A stretch of 41,312 nt of DNA from contig JAIXMY010000002.1 in NCBI GenBank assembly GCA_020328045.1, positions 1 through 41,312 of the forward strand. Direction: 5' to 3'. The notes beneath the pieces were generated by a model. It had not been told where the DNA came from. It saw only the letters and a program-made list of their open reading frames with translations, and searched no databases. Shown here in pieces: positions 9,286 through 17,400 of the stretch (position 1 is the first letter of the stretch; each line of letters starts with the position of its first letter). Both the position numbers and the translations under genes were made by a program. The stretch comes from Candidatus Endomicrobiellum pyrsonymphae. GTDB taxonomy: Bacteria > Elusimicrobiota > Endomicrobiia > Endomicrobiales > Endomicrobiaceae.

Positions 9286-11607
9286 TCAATACAAATATTT
9301 TTGAAAAGATATAAAAGTTTCGATAATTATTTGCTCACTATTGCCTAATTCTCTGATACCGTCTTCAATAGTTTTATATTTCAGTTTTATAAGTTCGGGT
9401 AACTTTTCTTGATTTAATTCTTCAACGCCGATTTCTACGTATTTATCCAAAACAAAATCCAAGAAAACTTTTTGCTTATCTTCGAAGTCTTCGACTTTAG
9501 ATATTTTTTCTTTTGCTCTTTCAGCCCGAACTACTCTTGTCAAAGGTCTAATGTTATATGCAAGATATTTTAAAGCGTCAAACAGATCACTATTTTGGGT
9601 GTCTGTAAGCTGTTGTAAAACTTCAAGATTTTTATGTCCGTATCCCGCTTGCTCAAGTTTCTCTAAAAGTTTTTTGCGAGTATCCGGTTTTAACCAAATA
9701 TCTCTTAACTCTTGTTCGCTCGTAAAAAACTCGGGCAATTTACCGAACCATTTACGTAAAAATTGTTCGTGGGACATAAGAGTTCCGCTTGCCTCATCCC
9801 AAAACGACGTTTGCGCCATATACCGAATTTCTCTTTCCTTCCCTTCCGCTAATTTTATTATAACTTTCTGTTTTTCAGACTGTTCAAGTGGAGTCTCTTT
9901 TTCTACAATATCAGACTGTTTAACGCTTTTTATCTGTTTTTTAGGAGATTCTTCAATGTCTATAACGTCTATAGGTTCGCCGTCCCATTGAGGATCTAAA
10001 AAGTTTTTATAAGCGCCAACAAAATCGTATATTGTAAAATATTCTTTACCATCAAAGAGTCTTGTTCCTCTGCCAATTATTTGTTTAAATTCGATCATAG
10101 AGTTCACGGAGCGCAAAAGCGCAATAGTTCTAACATTTCTCGCATCGACTCCTGTAGAAAGTTTTTTAGAAGTCGTTAAAATAGTAGGGATTGTTTTATC
10201 GTTATCTTGAAAATCTCTTAAATGCTGATCACCTATTTCACCTTCGTTTGTAGTTACTCTTACGCAATAATCGGGATTTTTGCTAGTTTTAATTTGGTTT
10301 ATTAAATCCCTAAGCAAAGCCGCATGCTCTTGATTTGCGCCAAAAACAAGCATTTTTTCTTTTTGATCTATTTCATTCATAAAAATTTCAACATACTTTT
10401 TTTCTCTCTCTTCAATTTCAATATCTCGATGGAATTCTTCTCTTACATACTCATGATTTTTTTTAACTTCTCCTTCAATAACATCGTCGTCATCAGCATA
10501 AATGTAGGAATCCAAAGTTGTTTGAACACGCCGAACTTTAAAAGGCGTTAAAAATCCGTCGTTTATACCCTCTTTGAGAGAATAAGTATATACGGGCTCG
10601 CCAAAATATTTATACGTATCCGCGTTTTTATCGCGTTTCGGCGTGGCCGTCATTCCAAGATGTGTTGCCGGTGAAAAATAATCTAAAATAGCGCGCCAGC
10701 GACTCTCATCATTCGCTCCGCCTCTGTGACATTCGTCAATTATAATAAAATCAAAATAATCTTTTGGATACTGACTAAAATAAGGGACATCTTCCGCGTC
10801 GGTCATAAAAGTTTGAAAAATTGTAAAAAAAATACTGCCGTCTGCGATGACTTTGCCTGTCTTTTTTATTTCTCTAGACTTAATGCGTTTTAAAGCATCT
10901 TCATGAAAATCCGAAAAAGTATTAAAAGTATTAAACGCTTGATCCGCCAAAAAATTTCTATCTGTTAAAAACAATATTCGCGGCGACCTTACGCCGTCTT
11001 TATTTATATTCCAACACGTTTCAAAAAGTTTCCACGCAATTTGAAACGCTATATAAGTCTTACCTGTTCCTGTGGCTAAAGTTAATAAAATGCGTTTCTT
11101 ATTTTCAGCAACGGCCTGCATAACTTTATTTACGGCTATTTCTTGATAATAACGTATAATAAATCTTGAACCGCCTTTGTTTTCAAAAGGAACAGAATTA
11201 AATTTATCGCGCCATTCATTTCGCTCAGCAAAAATATTATTATAAAACTCATCGGGAGAAGGAAATTTGTCTATTTTTTTCTCTTCACCAGTTTCCGTAT
11301 CAATAAAATAAATTTCCCTGCCGTTACTTGCCAAAGCGTAACGAATATTTAATTTTTTAGCATACAGCTTAGATTGAGCAACGCCTTCTCCCACAGACAA
11401 AGACAACTTCTTGGCTTCAATAACGGCAAGCTTCACGTTTTTATAAGAAAGCACATAATCTGCTTTAAGCCCTTGAGAAGAACGTATGCCGACTTTAGCT
11501 TCAGTTATGGGAAACTCGCGAAAGATTTTACAATTATTTTCCGCGGTCCAGCCACTGTCCTTCAATTTAGGCTCTATAAGTTCAGCCTTAGTTTCTGCTT
11601 CGTTCAT
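9286..11607 (-). CDS. hsdR: Type I restriction enzyme R (motor/nuclease) subunit
   Basis: A 773-residue subunit that translocates and cuts unmodified DNA in complex with HsdM and HsdS. The N-terminal PD-(D/E)xK nuclease has D50, E64 and K66 (the IEAK block). The SF2 helicase motor carries Walker A ATGTGKT (178-184), the DEAD-box motif as DECH (291-294), motif III MTATPKR (319-325) and motif VI GRGTRL (512-517). A C-terminal helical assembly domain follows. Length and layout fit the EcoEI-like type IB class, and no lesion is seen. It follows hsdS after 115 nt of repeat-bearing spacer. If hsdS switches out of frame, this subunit may be left without a full partner. Confidence 0.95.
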   Translation of the reverse strand: MNEAETKAELIEPKLKDSGWTAENNCKIFREFPITEAKVGIRSSQGLKADYVLSYKNVKLAVIEAKKLSLSVGEGVAQSKLYAKKLNIRYALASNGREIYFIDTETGEEKKIDKFPSPDEFYNNIFAERNEWRDKFNSVPFENKGGSRFIIRYYQEIAVNKVMQAVAENKKRILLTLATGTGKTYIAFQIAWKLFETCWNINKDGVRSPRILFLTDRNFLADQAFNTFNTFSDFHEDALKRIKSREIKKTGKVIADGSIFFTIFQTFMTDAEDVPYFSQYPKDYFDFIIIDECHRGGANDESRWRAILDYFSPATHLGMTATPKRDKNADTYKYFGEPVYTYSLKEGINDGFLTPFKVRRVQTTLDSYIYADDDDVIEGEVKKNHEYVREEFHRDIEIEEREKKYVEIFMNEIDQKEKMLVFGANQEHAALLRDLINQIKTSKNPDYCVRVTTNEGEIGDQHLRDFQDNDKTIPTILTTSKKLSTGVDARNVRTIALLRSVNSMIEFKQIIGRGTRLFDGKEYFTIYDFVGAYKNFLDPQWDGEPIDVIDIEESPKKQIKSVKQSDIVEKETPLEQSEKQKVIIKLAEGKEREIRYMAQTSFWDEASGTLMSHEQFLRKWFGKLPEFFTSEQELRDIWLKPDTRKKLLEKLEQAGYGHKNLEVLQQLTDTQNSDLFDALKYLAYNIRPLTRVVRAERAKEKISKVEDFEDKQKVFLDFVLDKYVEIGVEELNQEKLPELIKLKYKTIEDGIRELGNSEQIIIETFISFQKYLY

Positions 11608-11722
11608 GGTTCTCCTCTAGAAGAATTTGTCCTTTGCTCTCACCGTTACATTTTCTCCTTTCACCCTTGTCTTTGTTTTTTTTCCTCTCCACTTGAGGGA
11701 GAGTGGTTGAGGATAAAGGGAA
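11608..11722. repeat. hsdS-hsdR spacer with a hairpin repeat
   Basis: This spacer contains an inverted repeat CTCTCC/GGAGAG (11685-11690 and 11698-11703). The sequence running to the hsdS stop, AAAGGGAACTAAC (11715-11727), recurs with one change at 14555-14567 at the end of waaA. The two sites also share CTCAAG/GAGAAAGG-like pieces with 24134-24150. It is interpreted as a degenerate dispersed element lying against the hsdS stop codon. Confidence 0.4.
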
Positions 11723-12880
11723 CTAACAGCAAAATGTGCGTTTAAGCATGGATTTTTTTAGTTCCAACAAATCATCTATTTTCTTTTGATAAATTACCTC
11801 TAATTCTTTTGTTCTTAATGATAATTCATCGAGTTTTGAAACTATTTTTTGCTGCTCTAAAATATCACTAGGATAAGATATGGTAGTTTCTTTTAATTCT
11901 CTGTAATGTCTAGCATATCCTAAAGATTTTATGGGATTACTTAACATGCAATAATACAAAATTTTTGGGTTTAATCCTTTTTTTGGCTTAATAATTTTTA
12001 CGCCATCCGCTCCCAATATAAAATCAAAATCAACATATTTTAAAGTCCGCGTGTGATCTCCAAAAATTATAATAGGTTCTGCAACTTTAAATAATTTCCC
12101 TTTATCACAGGAATATCCATTTATAAATTCATTTTCTTGTGAAATAATTGGAAACTGACCTTTAGATAAGAAATCTTTTTTCTTTAATTTTGCGGAATAT
12201 GTAACTTTATCAATACAATCATCAAATCTTCTTACTTCCCAACGCGTTTTTAATATTAGAGTTTTTCTGTCTAGTCTGTCTGTCTGTCTGTCTGTGTCAG
12301 CTTTATTATTTCTAAACGTTTCCTTCAAAACGCTATTGAATATATTCTTTGCGTTCTGAAGATTCCTTCTTGCTATGTCTTCAAGTTTCTTTGTATTTTC
12401 AAACAATTTATCAAGTTTTGAAACTATTCTCTTTTGCTCATCTCTCGGTGGTACTAGAACCAAAATATCTTCTATTTGTTTTTTATTTATAGAAGCAAAT
12501 ACAGCTCCAGCAGAGCCTTTTATTTTATCTTGAATACTTATTAAAAATAAAAACAAATAATCATTAGAAAACTCTTTTTCATTTATTGATCGTATCGCAG
12601 CCAATCCTCTGCCAATACATATTTTTTCCGTCGCAAAATTTATTGGTCCCACAGGAGCGCGTACAGACATGAGAATATCGCCTTTTTGGGCTTCTTTTGT
12701 AATTTCAGTCGTCCAAACTGCCGGACATCCTACATATTTATCTGTAAATTCTTTTTTTCCTTGATAAAATGGCACCCCCTTGCCATTGTTATTGTAATAT
12801 TTACCATCCGGAGACTGTCCTGCTATTACATCGCAAACATCTCCAAGTTTTTTCATTTCCCACTTACTATTAGTTTTCAT
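11723..12880 (-). CDS. hsdS: Type I restriction-modification specificity subunit with tetranucleotide repeat
   Basis: A 385-residue protein that chooses the DNA target. It has two target-recognition domains (about residues 8-145 and 212-350), each followed by a conserved coiled-coil spacer: DEQKRIVSKLDKLFENTKKLE (in two parts) at 147-167 and EQQKIVSKLDELSLRTKELE near the end. Between the halves, at residues 195-204 (D T D R Q T D R L D), the DNA holds five tandem CAGA units (12275-12294, TCTG on the plus strand). With four units the frame meets TAG immediately after the repeat; with six or three it meets TGA about 20 codons on. Only 2, 5 or 8 units give full length. The gene starts 20 nt after hsdM. 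Confidence 0.92.
   Translation of the reverse strand: MKTNSKWEMKKLGDVCDVIAGQSPDGKYYNNNGKGVPFYQGKKEFTDKYVGCPAVWTTEITKEAQKGDILMSVRAPVGPINFATEKICIGRGLAAIRSINEKEFSNDYLFLFLISIQDKIKGSAGAVFASINKKQIEDILVLVPPRDEQKRIVSKLDKLFENTKKLEDIARRNLQNAKNIFNSVLKETFRNNKADTDRQTDRLDRKTLILKTRWEVRRFDDCIDKVTYSAKLKKKDFLSKGQFPIISQENEFINGYSCDKGKLFKVAEPIIIFGDHTRTLKYVDFDFILGADGVKIIKPKKGLNPKILYYCMLSNPIKSLGYARHYRELKETTISYPSDILEQQKIVSKLDELSLRTKELEVIYQKKIDDLLELKKSMLKRTFCC
12275..12294. repeat. Tetranucleotide tandem repeat (TCTG)5 inside hsdS
   Basis: Five perfect TCTG units (CAGA on the coding strand), flanked by further imperfect units (TCTG TCTA G before, TG after). The tract sits in the spacer between the two HsdS recognition halves. 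Tetranucleotide tracts of this kind change length by slipped-strand mispairing and act as on/off or specificity switches in other bacteria. Confidence 0.9.
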
Positions 12881-12899
12881 TGCTAAACCTTTTGAATTA

Positions 12900-14351
12900 T
12901 TACTTTAATATTTTTTCAATTTCAGAAATTATTTTTACAGACTCTTTATTTAATTCTAATATCTCTTTCAATATATCTTTTGGATTTCTTATTATCGTTT
13001 CGTTTTTTTTGTTTGGATTTTTTACAGATAAATCGTAAGTTTCTTTATTTACATCTTCAATTTTTACAGTCCAAGAATTGTCCGAATTAGTTTTTGTTTT
13101 TTGAAGTTTAACAAATTCTTCTAAATCCTTTTCATTTAAAGGGTTGGTTTTGCCAAGATTTCTATTTAATTTTAATTGATAGTACCAAACTTTTTTCGTA
13201 GGAACGCCTTTCTCAAAAAATAAAACTACAGTTTTTACGCCCGCCCCAGTAAACACTCCGCCTGGCAAATCCAATAACGTATGCAAATTACAACTCTGAA
13301 TTAACTCTTTACGAAGCGATATAGAAGCGTTGTCAGTATTAGATAAAAATGTATTTTTAATAACAATGCCGGCTTTACCGCCTGCTTTTAGTATTTTCAT
13401 AAAATGCTGTAAAAACAGAAAAGCTGTTTCTCCAGTTCTAATATCAAAATTTTGCTGTACTTCGGGACGCTCTTTCCCTCCGAACGGTGGATTAGCAAGA
13501 ACTACATCAAATTTATCTTTTTCTTGTATGTCTTTAATATTTTTTGAAAGCGTGTTTGTATGCAAAATATTTGGCACTTCTATACCATGCAAAATCATAT
13601 TCATAATGCCTATAATATATGCGAGCGCTTTTTTTTCTTGGCCGGAAAAAGTATTATGTTGCAATACCAACTGTTCTTTTGTTGTTTTGACTCTCTCATG
13701 CAGATAGTTAAACGCTTCTATCAAGAAGCCTGCCGACCCTACGGCACCATCATAAATTTTATCCCCTATCTTAGGAGCCACAACTTTTACTATAGTCCTG
13801 ATAAGCGGACGCGGAGTATAATATTCTCCACCATTGCGTCCGGCATTGCCCATATTCTTAATTTTTGATTCATAAAGATGAGACATCTCATGTTTTTGAG
13901 CATGAGTAGAGAATTTGAGTTCGTCAACAATATTTAATACTTCTCTTAAATTGTATCCACTCTGAATTTTGTTTTTAAGCTCGCTGAAAATCTCGCCGAT
14001 TTTATATTCTATTGTATTATAGTTTGCTGCATTAATTTTAAATTTTTTAAGGTACGGAAAGAGTTTTTGATTTACAAAATTGACAAGATCATCGCCGGTT
14101 AAAGCTTTATTGTAATCTAATTTACCATCTTTTTTAGGACATGCCCAAACGCCCCACTGAAATTCTTTTGAAATTATATTTGTATATTTCTTGATTGCAA
14201 GCGCATCTTCTTTAGTTTTTGTACGCTCTAAATCGTCTAAATATCTCAAAAACAAAATCCAAGAAGTTTGTTCAATATAATCTAATTCGCTACTATTGCC
14301 CGCGTCTTTATGCAGAATGTCATCTACGTTTTTAAACGCTTGTTCAAACAT
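12900..14351 (-). CDS. hsdM: Type I restriction-modification DNA N6-adenine methyltransferase subunit
   Basis: A 483-residue methyltransferase that modifies adenine at the site picked by HsdS. The N-terminal HsdM helical domain (1 to about 140) is followed by GGEYYTPRPLI (174-184), the AdoMet-binding motif I variant DGAVGSAGFL (201-210) and catalytic NPPF (287-290). Motif I is unusual: most relatives have DPACGSGG, and here the proline and cysteine are replaced by G and V, so activity may deserve a test. The second of two adjacent ATGs (14351) is chosen because the AGGAG at about 14358-14362 is then 6 nt away. The frame is open to 14408 but those residues are not family-like. Confidence 0.93.
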   Translation of the reverse strand: MFEQAFKNVDDILHKDAGNSSELDYIEQTSWILFLRYLDDLERTKTKEDALAIKKYTNIISKEFQWGVWACPKKDGKLDYNKALTGDDLVNFVNQKLFPYLKKFKINAANYNTIEYKIGEIFSELKNKIQSGYNLREVLNIVDELKFSTHAQKHEMSHLYESKIKNMGNAGRNGGEYYTPRPLIRTIVKVVAPKIGDKIYDGAVGSAGFLIEAFNYLHERVKTTKEQLVLQHNTFSGQEKKALAYIIGIMNMILHGIEVPNILHTNTLSKNIKDIQEKDKFDVVLANPPFGGKERPEVQQNFDIRTGETAFLFLQHFMKILKAGGKAGIVIKNTFLSNTDNASISLRKELIQSCNLHTLLDLPGGVFTGAGVKTVVLFFEKGVPTKKVWYYQLKLNRNLGKTNPLNEKDLEEFVKLQKTKTNSDNSWTVKIEDVNKETYDLSVKNPNKKNETIIRNPKDILKEILELNKESVKIISEIEKILK

Positions 14352-14408
14352 CATTTTCTCCTTTTGAAAATTAATGGAGATGTTAGTCGATTTATATACC
14401 AAATACAA

Positions 14409-14536
14409 ACCCCTAACTCTCTTTTCAATATAGGAGTTTAACCTCGAATGTCTTATCGGGGTCTTTCAAAGCCACTTCCCTCAAGGAAGAGAGATAACAT
14501 CAACTTGAAAATTACTACTTTTCCTCATTCGTCGCG
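14409..14536. repeat. hsdM-waaA spacer with ctcaaggag-type repeats
   Basis: No gene here. CTTCCCTCAAGGAAGAG (14469 onward) and CCCTCAAAGGAGAAAGGAAC, which runs on into the 3' end of waaA, are mutually related inverted pieces, as if a palindromic element had been inserted between waaA and hsdM. No clear sigma-70 promoter for hsdM was found. Confidence 0.4.
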
Positions 14537-15823
14537 CTACGACCCCTCAAAGGAGAAAGGAACTAACGTTTTTCTTATTTTTTCTACAGTAAAAAATACC
14601 GCGCCTTTTTGAGCCCTAACCGTTTTTAAAGCTCTTTGTCCGGTATCTTCGAGCAATCGTCTATTTAAAATAAATTCTTTAATCTTAGCGACTAAATCAT
14701 TTGAATCTTCAACGAAAAACGCTCCGCCTCCTCTTATAAGACTTTCAGCTTCTGTTATGAAATTATTCATATTTTTGCCAAATAAAACGGACTTGCCGTA
14801 TGCCGCAGGTTCTATAGGATTTTGACCGCCCTTGTTTACAAGCGAACCACCCACATAACATACATCTGAAACGGAGTATATATTCTGTAGTTTTCCAAAA
14901 ACATCGATCAAAATAAAATTAGCGCTGAAATCGCCGCTAGAAAACAATGAATACTTAATACCTTTATTTTTAAGAATATTAACTACTTCTTCTATCCTTG
15001 AAAAATGTCTGGGAGCGAGAAAAAATCTAATATTTTTAAAATCTGAACTTATTTTATTATACGCTTCTGCTATAAATTCTTCCTCGCCTTCTCTTGTACT
15101 ACCGGCCGTAAAAACAAAATCTTCTTTTTTCAACATAAAATCTTCACGCTTTGAGTCCAATGTAAAATCCCTGTCGTACTTAATATTACTAGAAACAACA
15201 ATATCACTTTTACCATCAGTTAAAAATTCAAATCTATCGGCATCATCTTTACTTTTGGCAATAACGGTACTAATAAGACTTACAAAACTTCTCCAAAAAA
15301 ATTTCACTTTTTTGTATGCCTTAAATGACTTGGCAGACATTCTTCCGTTAATCGTAATAATTTTTACATTTTTACTTGCCGCAGAGTATAGCATAGTTAC
15401 CCAAAGTTCAGTCTCAACAAGCACAAGCATACTCGGATTAATAATACTAAACGCTTTATTCATGATGGGATAAATATCCAATGGAAGTAAAGCAACAAAA
15501 TCCGCTTTTTGCAATTTTTGCGCATGCTCTCTACCGCTTTTTGTAATTGTTGTCAAAACAATATAATATTTCTCTTGAAGCGCATCCAAAATAGGCTCAA
15601 CAGCGCGCACTTCGCCAAGCGACGCACAATGCATCCAAATAGTAGTTTTTTTTGATTTTTTACTTACAGGTTTATAACAAGCGAAACGTTCAGGTAGTTT
15701 ATAAAAAAATTCTTTTCTATATTTACTGCTAAAAAGAAAAACAAGTATAACCAAAGGCATGCCCGCAACAAACAAAGCGTTATATATGATTAAATATATT
15801 CTTAACATTTTATTACCAATCAT
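14537..15823 (-). CDS. waaA: 3-deoxy-D-manno-octulosonic acid (Kdo) transferase
   Basis: A 428-residue GT30 enzyme that adds Kdo from CMP-Kdo to lipid A precursor at the inner membrane, essential for LPS in most diderms. An N-terminal membrane anchor (about 8-30) is followed by WMHCASLGEVRAVEPI, LVETELWVTML, FTAGSTREGEEEF, LAPRHFSRIEEV and the nucleotide-binding YVGGSLVNKGGQNPIEPAAYGK (in two parts). All are intact. The last about 9 codons (LVPFSFEGS) are read from a dispersed repeat, so the natural end has been overwritten. An alternative start is the ATG at 15808, and neither start has a strong ribosome-binding site. Confidence 0.94.
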   Translation of the reverse strand: MIGNKMLRIYLIIYNALFVAGMPLVILVFLFSSKYRKEFFYKLPERFACYKPVSKKSKKTTIWMHCASLGEVRAVEPILDALQEKYYIVLTTITKSGREHAQKLQKADFVALLPLDIYPIMNKAFSIINPSMLVLVETELWVTMLYSAASKNVKIITINGRMSAKSFKAYKKVKFFWRSFVSLISTVIAKSKDDADRFEFLTDGKSDIVVSSNIKYDRDFTLDSKREDFMLKKEDFVFTAGSTREGEEEFIAEAYNKISSDFKNIRFFLAPRHFSRIEEVVNILKNKGIKYSLFSSGDFSANFILIDVFGKLQNIYSVSDVCYVGGSLVNKGGQNPIEPAAYGKSVLFGKNMNNFITEAESLIRGGGAFFVEDSNDLVAKIKEFILNRRLLEDTGQRALKTVRAQKGAVFFTVEKIRKTLVPFSFEGS

Positions 15824-15877
15824 TTACACAGATCGAAAAACCATGGTCGTATGATCAACTAACTTTATCACCCTCTA

Positions 15878-16450
15878 TTATCTTTTTGCTTTTTTCTTAG
15901 ATGGTATCCAGTAGAATAATCCACAAGTTGAATACTTAGGACTGACATCTTCAGATTCTATACTTATGCCTATTTTGTCTATAGGGATAACTTTTGCAAC
16001 TTCCCTGTATAAATCCCTCGGAACATCTACAATTCTTGATATTTCACAATTTTCATCTCGCGCTTCATTTGAAATAAGTCTTTGCACAAAAAATTTTGAT
16101 TGTTCTAAAGCATCAACGGCTATTGCAGAAACAATTTTACCTGTATGTTCTCCAAAAGTCCCTTCATTTTTTTTATATTCTTCATAAAGACCATTGCCTA
16201 TAGTAACAAAAAAAACGCTTTCAGCAATCCATTTCGAAGGAGCATCTTGTTCGTAAATAAATGGCAAAGCATCTTTTGAAAAAACATCGTAAACAACAGA
16301 CGGTGACAAAAACTTAAAATACAAACGACAGTGCCGCTGAATAGTTTCCTCAAGTTCAACCGATAAATCAGCAACATTTCTAAGTTTCTTCACAACACGT
16401 AAAATTTCTTTAACTCGTAAATTTATCTTAAAATTCTTTATCTTTCTCAT
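15878..16450 (-). CDS. Vitamin B12-dependent methionine synthase activation-domain-like protein
   Basis: A 190-residue protein resembling the stand-alone form of the MetH reactivation domain. The segment VTIGNGLYEEYKKNEGTFGE followed by a hydrophobic AIAVDALEQ helix, and the end IDKIGISIESEDVSPKYSTC plus GLFYWIP, match the family pattern TIG..LE.....G.....LDAIGS.A.E...IGV.LT.S..M.P.KSV.G. In MetH this domain binds AdoMet and reductively re-methylates cob(II)alamin. The two conserved ends and length support the call, but the AdoMet-contact residues were not verified. It starts 1 nt into secF's stop and lies between secF and waaA, so it is part of that operon. Confidence 0.5.
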   Translation of the reverse strand: MRKIKNFKINLRVKEILRVVKKLRNVADLSVELEETIQRHCRLYFKFLSPSVVYDVFSKDALPFIYEQDAPSKWIAESVFFVTIGNGLYEEYKKNEGTFGEHTGKIVSAIAVDALEQSKFFVQRLISNEARDENCEISRIVDVPRDLYREVAKVIPIDKIGISIESEDVSPKYSTCGLFYWIPSKKKAKR

Positions 16451-17388
16451 TATCTTTTTGAACGAACTACGCCTTGTTTAATCGCAATTTTTAAACGATT
16501 AGCTCTTCTTATTTCCCACTCATAAACAAGCGGCGTACAAATAAATATTGTAGAAAACACTCCAAGCGCCGTGCCTATAATCATAATGTAGGCAAAAGTA
16601 TGTATAACTTCGCCTCCAAAGAAAAACAACGAGCTTGCAACAACAAACACAGTTAAAGAAGTAACAATTGTTCTACCAAGAACCTCGTTAATACTTTTAT
16701 TGATAATAGTTGCAAAATCTTCCTTTGCGCGAAATCTTAAATTCTCTTTCATTCTATCAAACAGAACAATAGTATCGTTAATTGAATAACCGGCAACCGT
16801 CAGAAGAGCCGCTATCACTGTTATATTGACTTCTTTGTTTACGAGAGCCACAAAACCAAAAGAAACAATAACATCATGCACAATACCAAGAACAGCGGCA
16901 ACTCCCCACAAACTGGATTTAAATCTAAAAGCGACATATACAATCATGCCCAAGAAAGCAAAGAAAAACGCATACAATGCCTGTTTTGAAAGATACTCTC
17001 CCACGCTTGGACCAACATATTCTATTTTTTCAATTTTCATAGGATTATCGGGCAATTTTGCTCGTATAGAATCTCGTATTGTCCTTTCAAATTCTTCTTG
17101 CGATTCAAGATTTTTCTTCGCTCTTATCATAATCATATTTTCAGAACTCTGCAACTCAAAAGAAGTTATTCCTGCACACTCTATAGCGCCACGAACATCT
17201 TGCAACTCAACATTATTACGCTGGAAAGAAATCTGCATAAGAACACCGCCGGTAAAATCAATGCCGTAATTCGGTCCGCCTCTATAAATGAACGCAATCA
17301 CAGTCATTAACAACAATGTTCCAGCTATTACAAAGAATTTACGACGATTACCGATGAAATCTATATGTATGGATTTAAAGAATTGCAC
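16450..17388 (-). CDS. secF: Protein translocase accessory subunit SecF
   Basis: A 312-residue inner-membrane protein that with SecD uses the proton gradient to pull secreted proteins across SecYEG. TM1 is near residues 19-38, and the periplasmic loop opens with GPNYGIDFTGGVLMQISF, the SecF signature. Five further membrane segments follow, including YVAFRFKSSLWGVAAVLG, SINDTIVLFDRMKENLR (the conserved cytoplasmic motif) and the C-terminal pair. Length is normal. Twelve nt separate it from secD, and its stop overlaps the next start by 1 nt. Confidence 0.96.
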   Translation of the reverse strand: MQFFKSIHIDFIGNRRKFFVIAGTLLLMTVIAFIYRGGPNYGIDFTGGVLMQISFQRNNVELQDVRGAIECAGITSFELQSSENMIMIRAKKNLESQEEFERTIRDSIRAKLPDNPMKIEKIEYVGPSVGEYLSKQALYAFFFAFLGMIVYVAFRFKSSLWGVAAVLGIVHDVIVSFGFVALVNKEVNITVIAALLTVAGYSINDTIVLFDRMKENLRFRAKEDFATIINKSINEVLGRTIVTSLTVFVVASSLFFFGGEVIHTFAYIMIIGTALGVFSTIFICTPLVYEWEIRRANRLKIAIKQGVVRSKR

Positions 17389-17400
17389 TTTGACCTCCGA

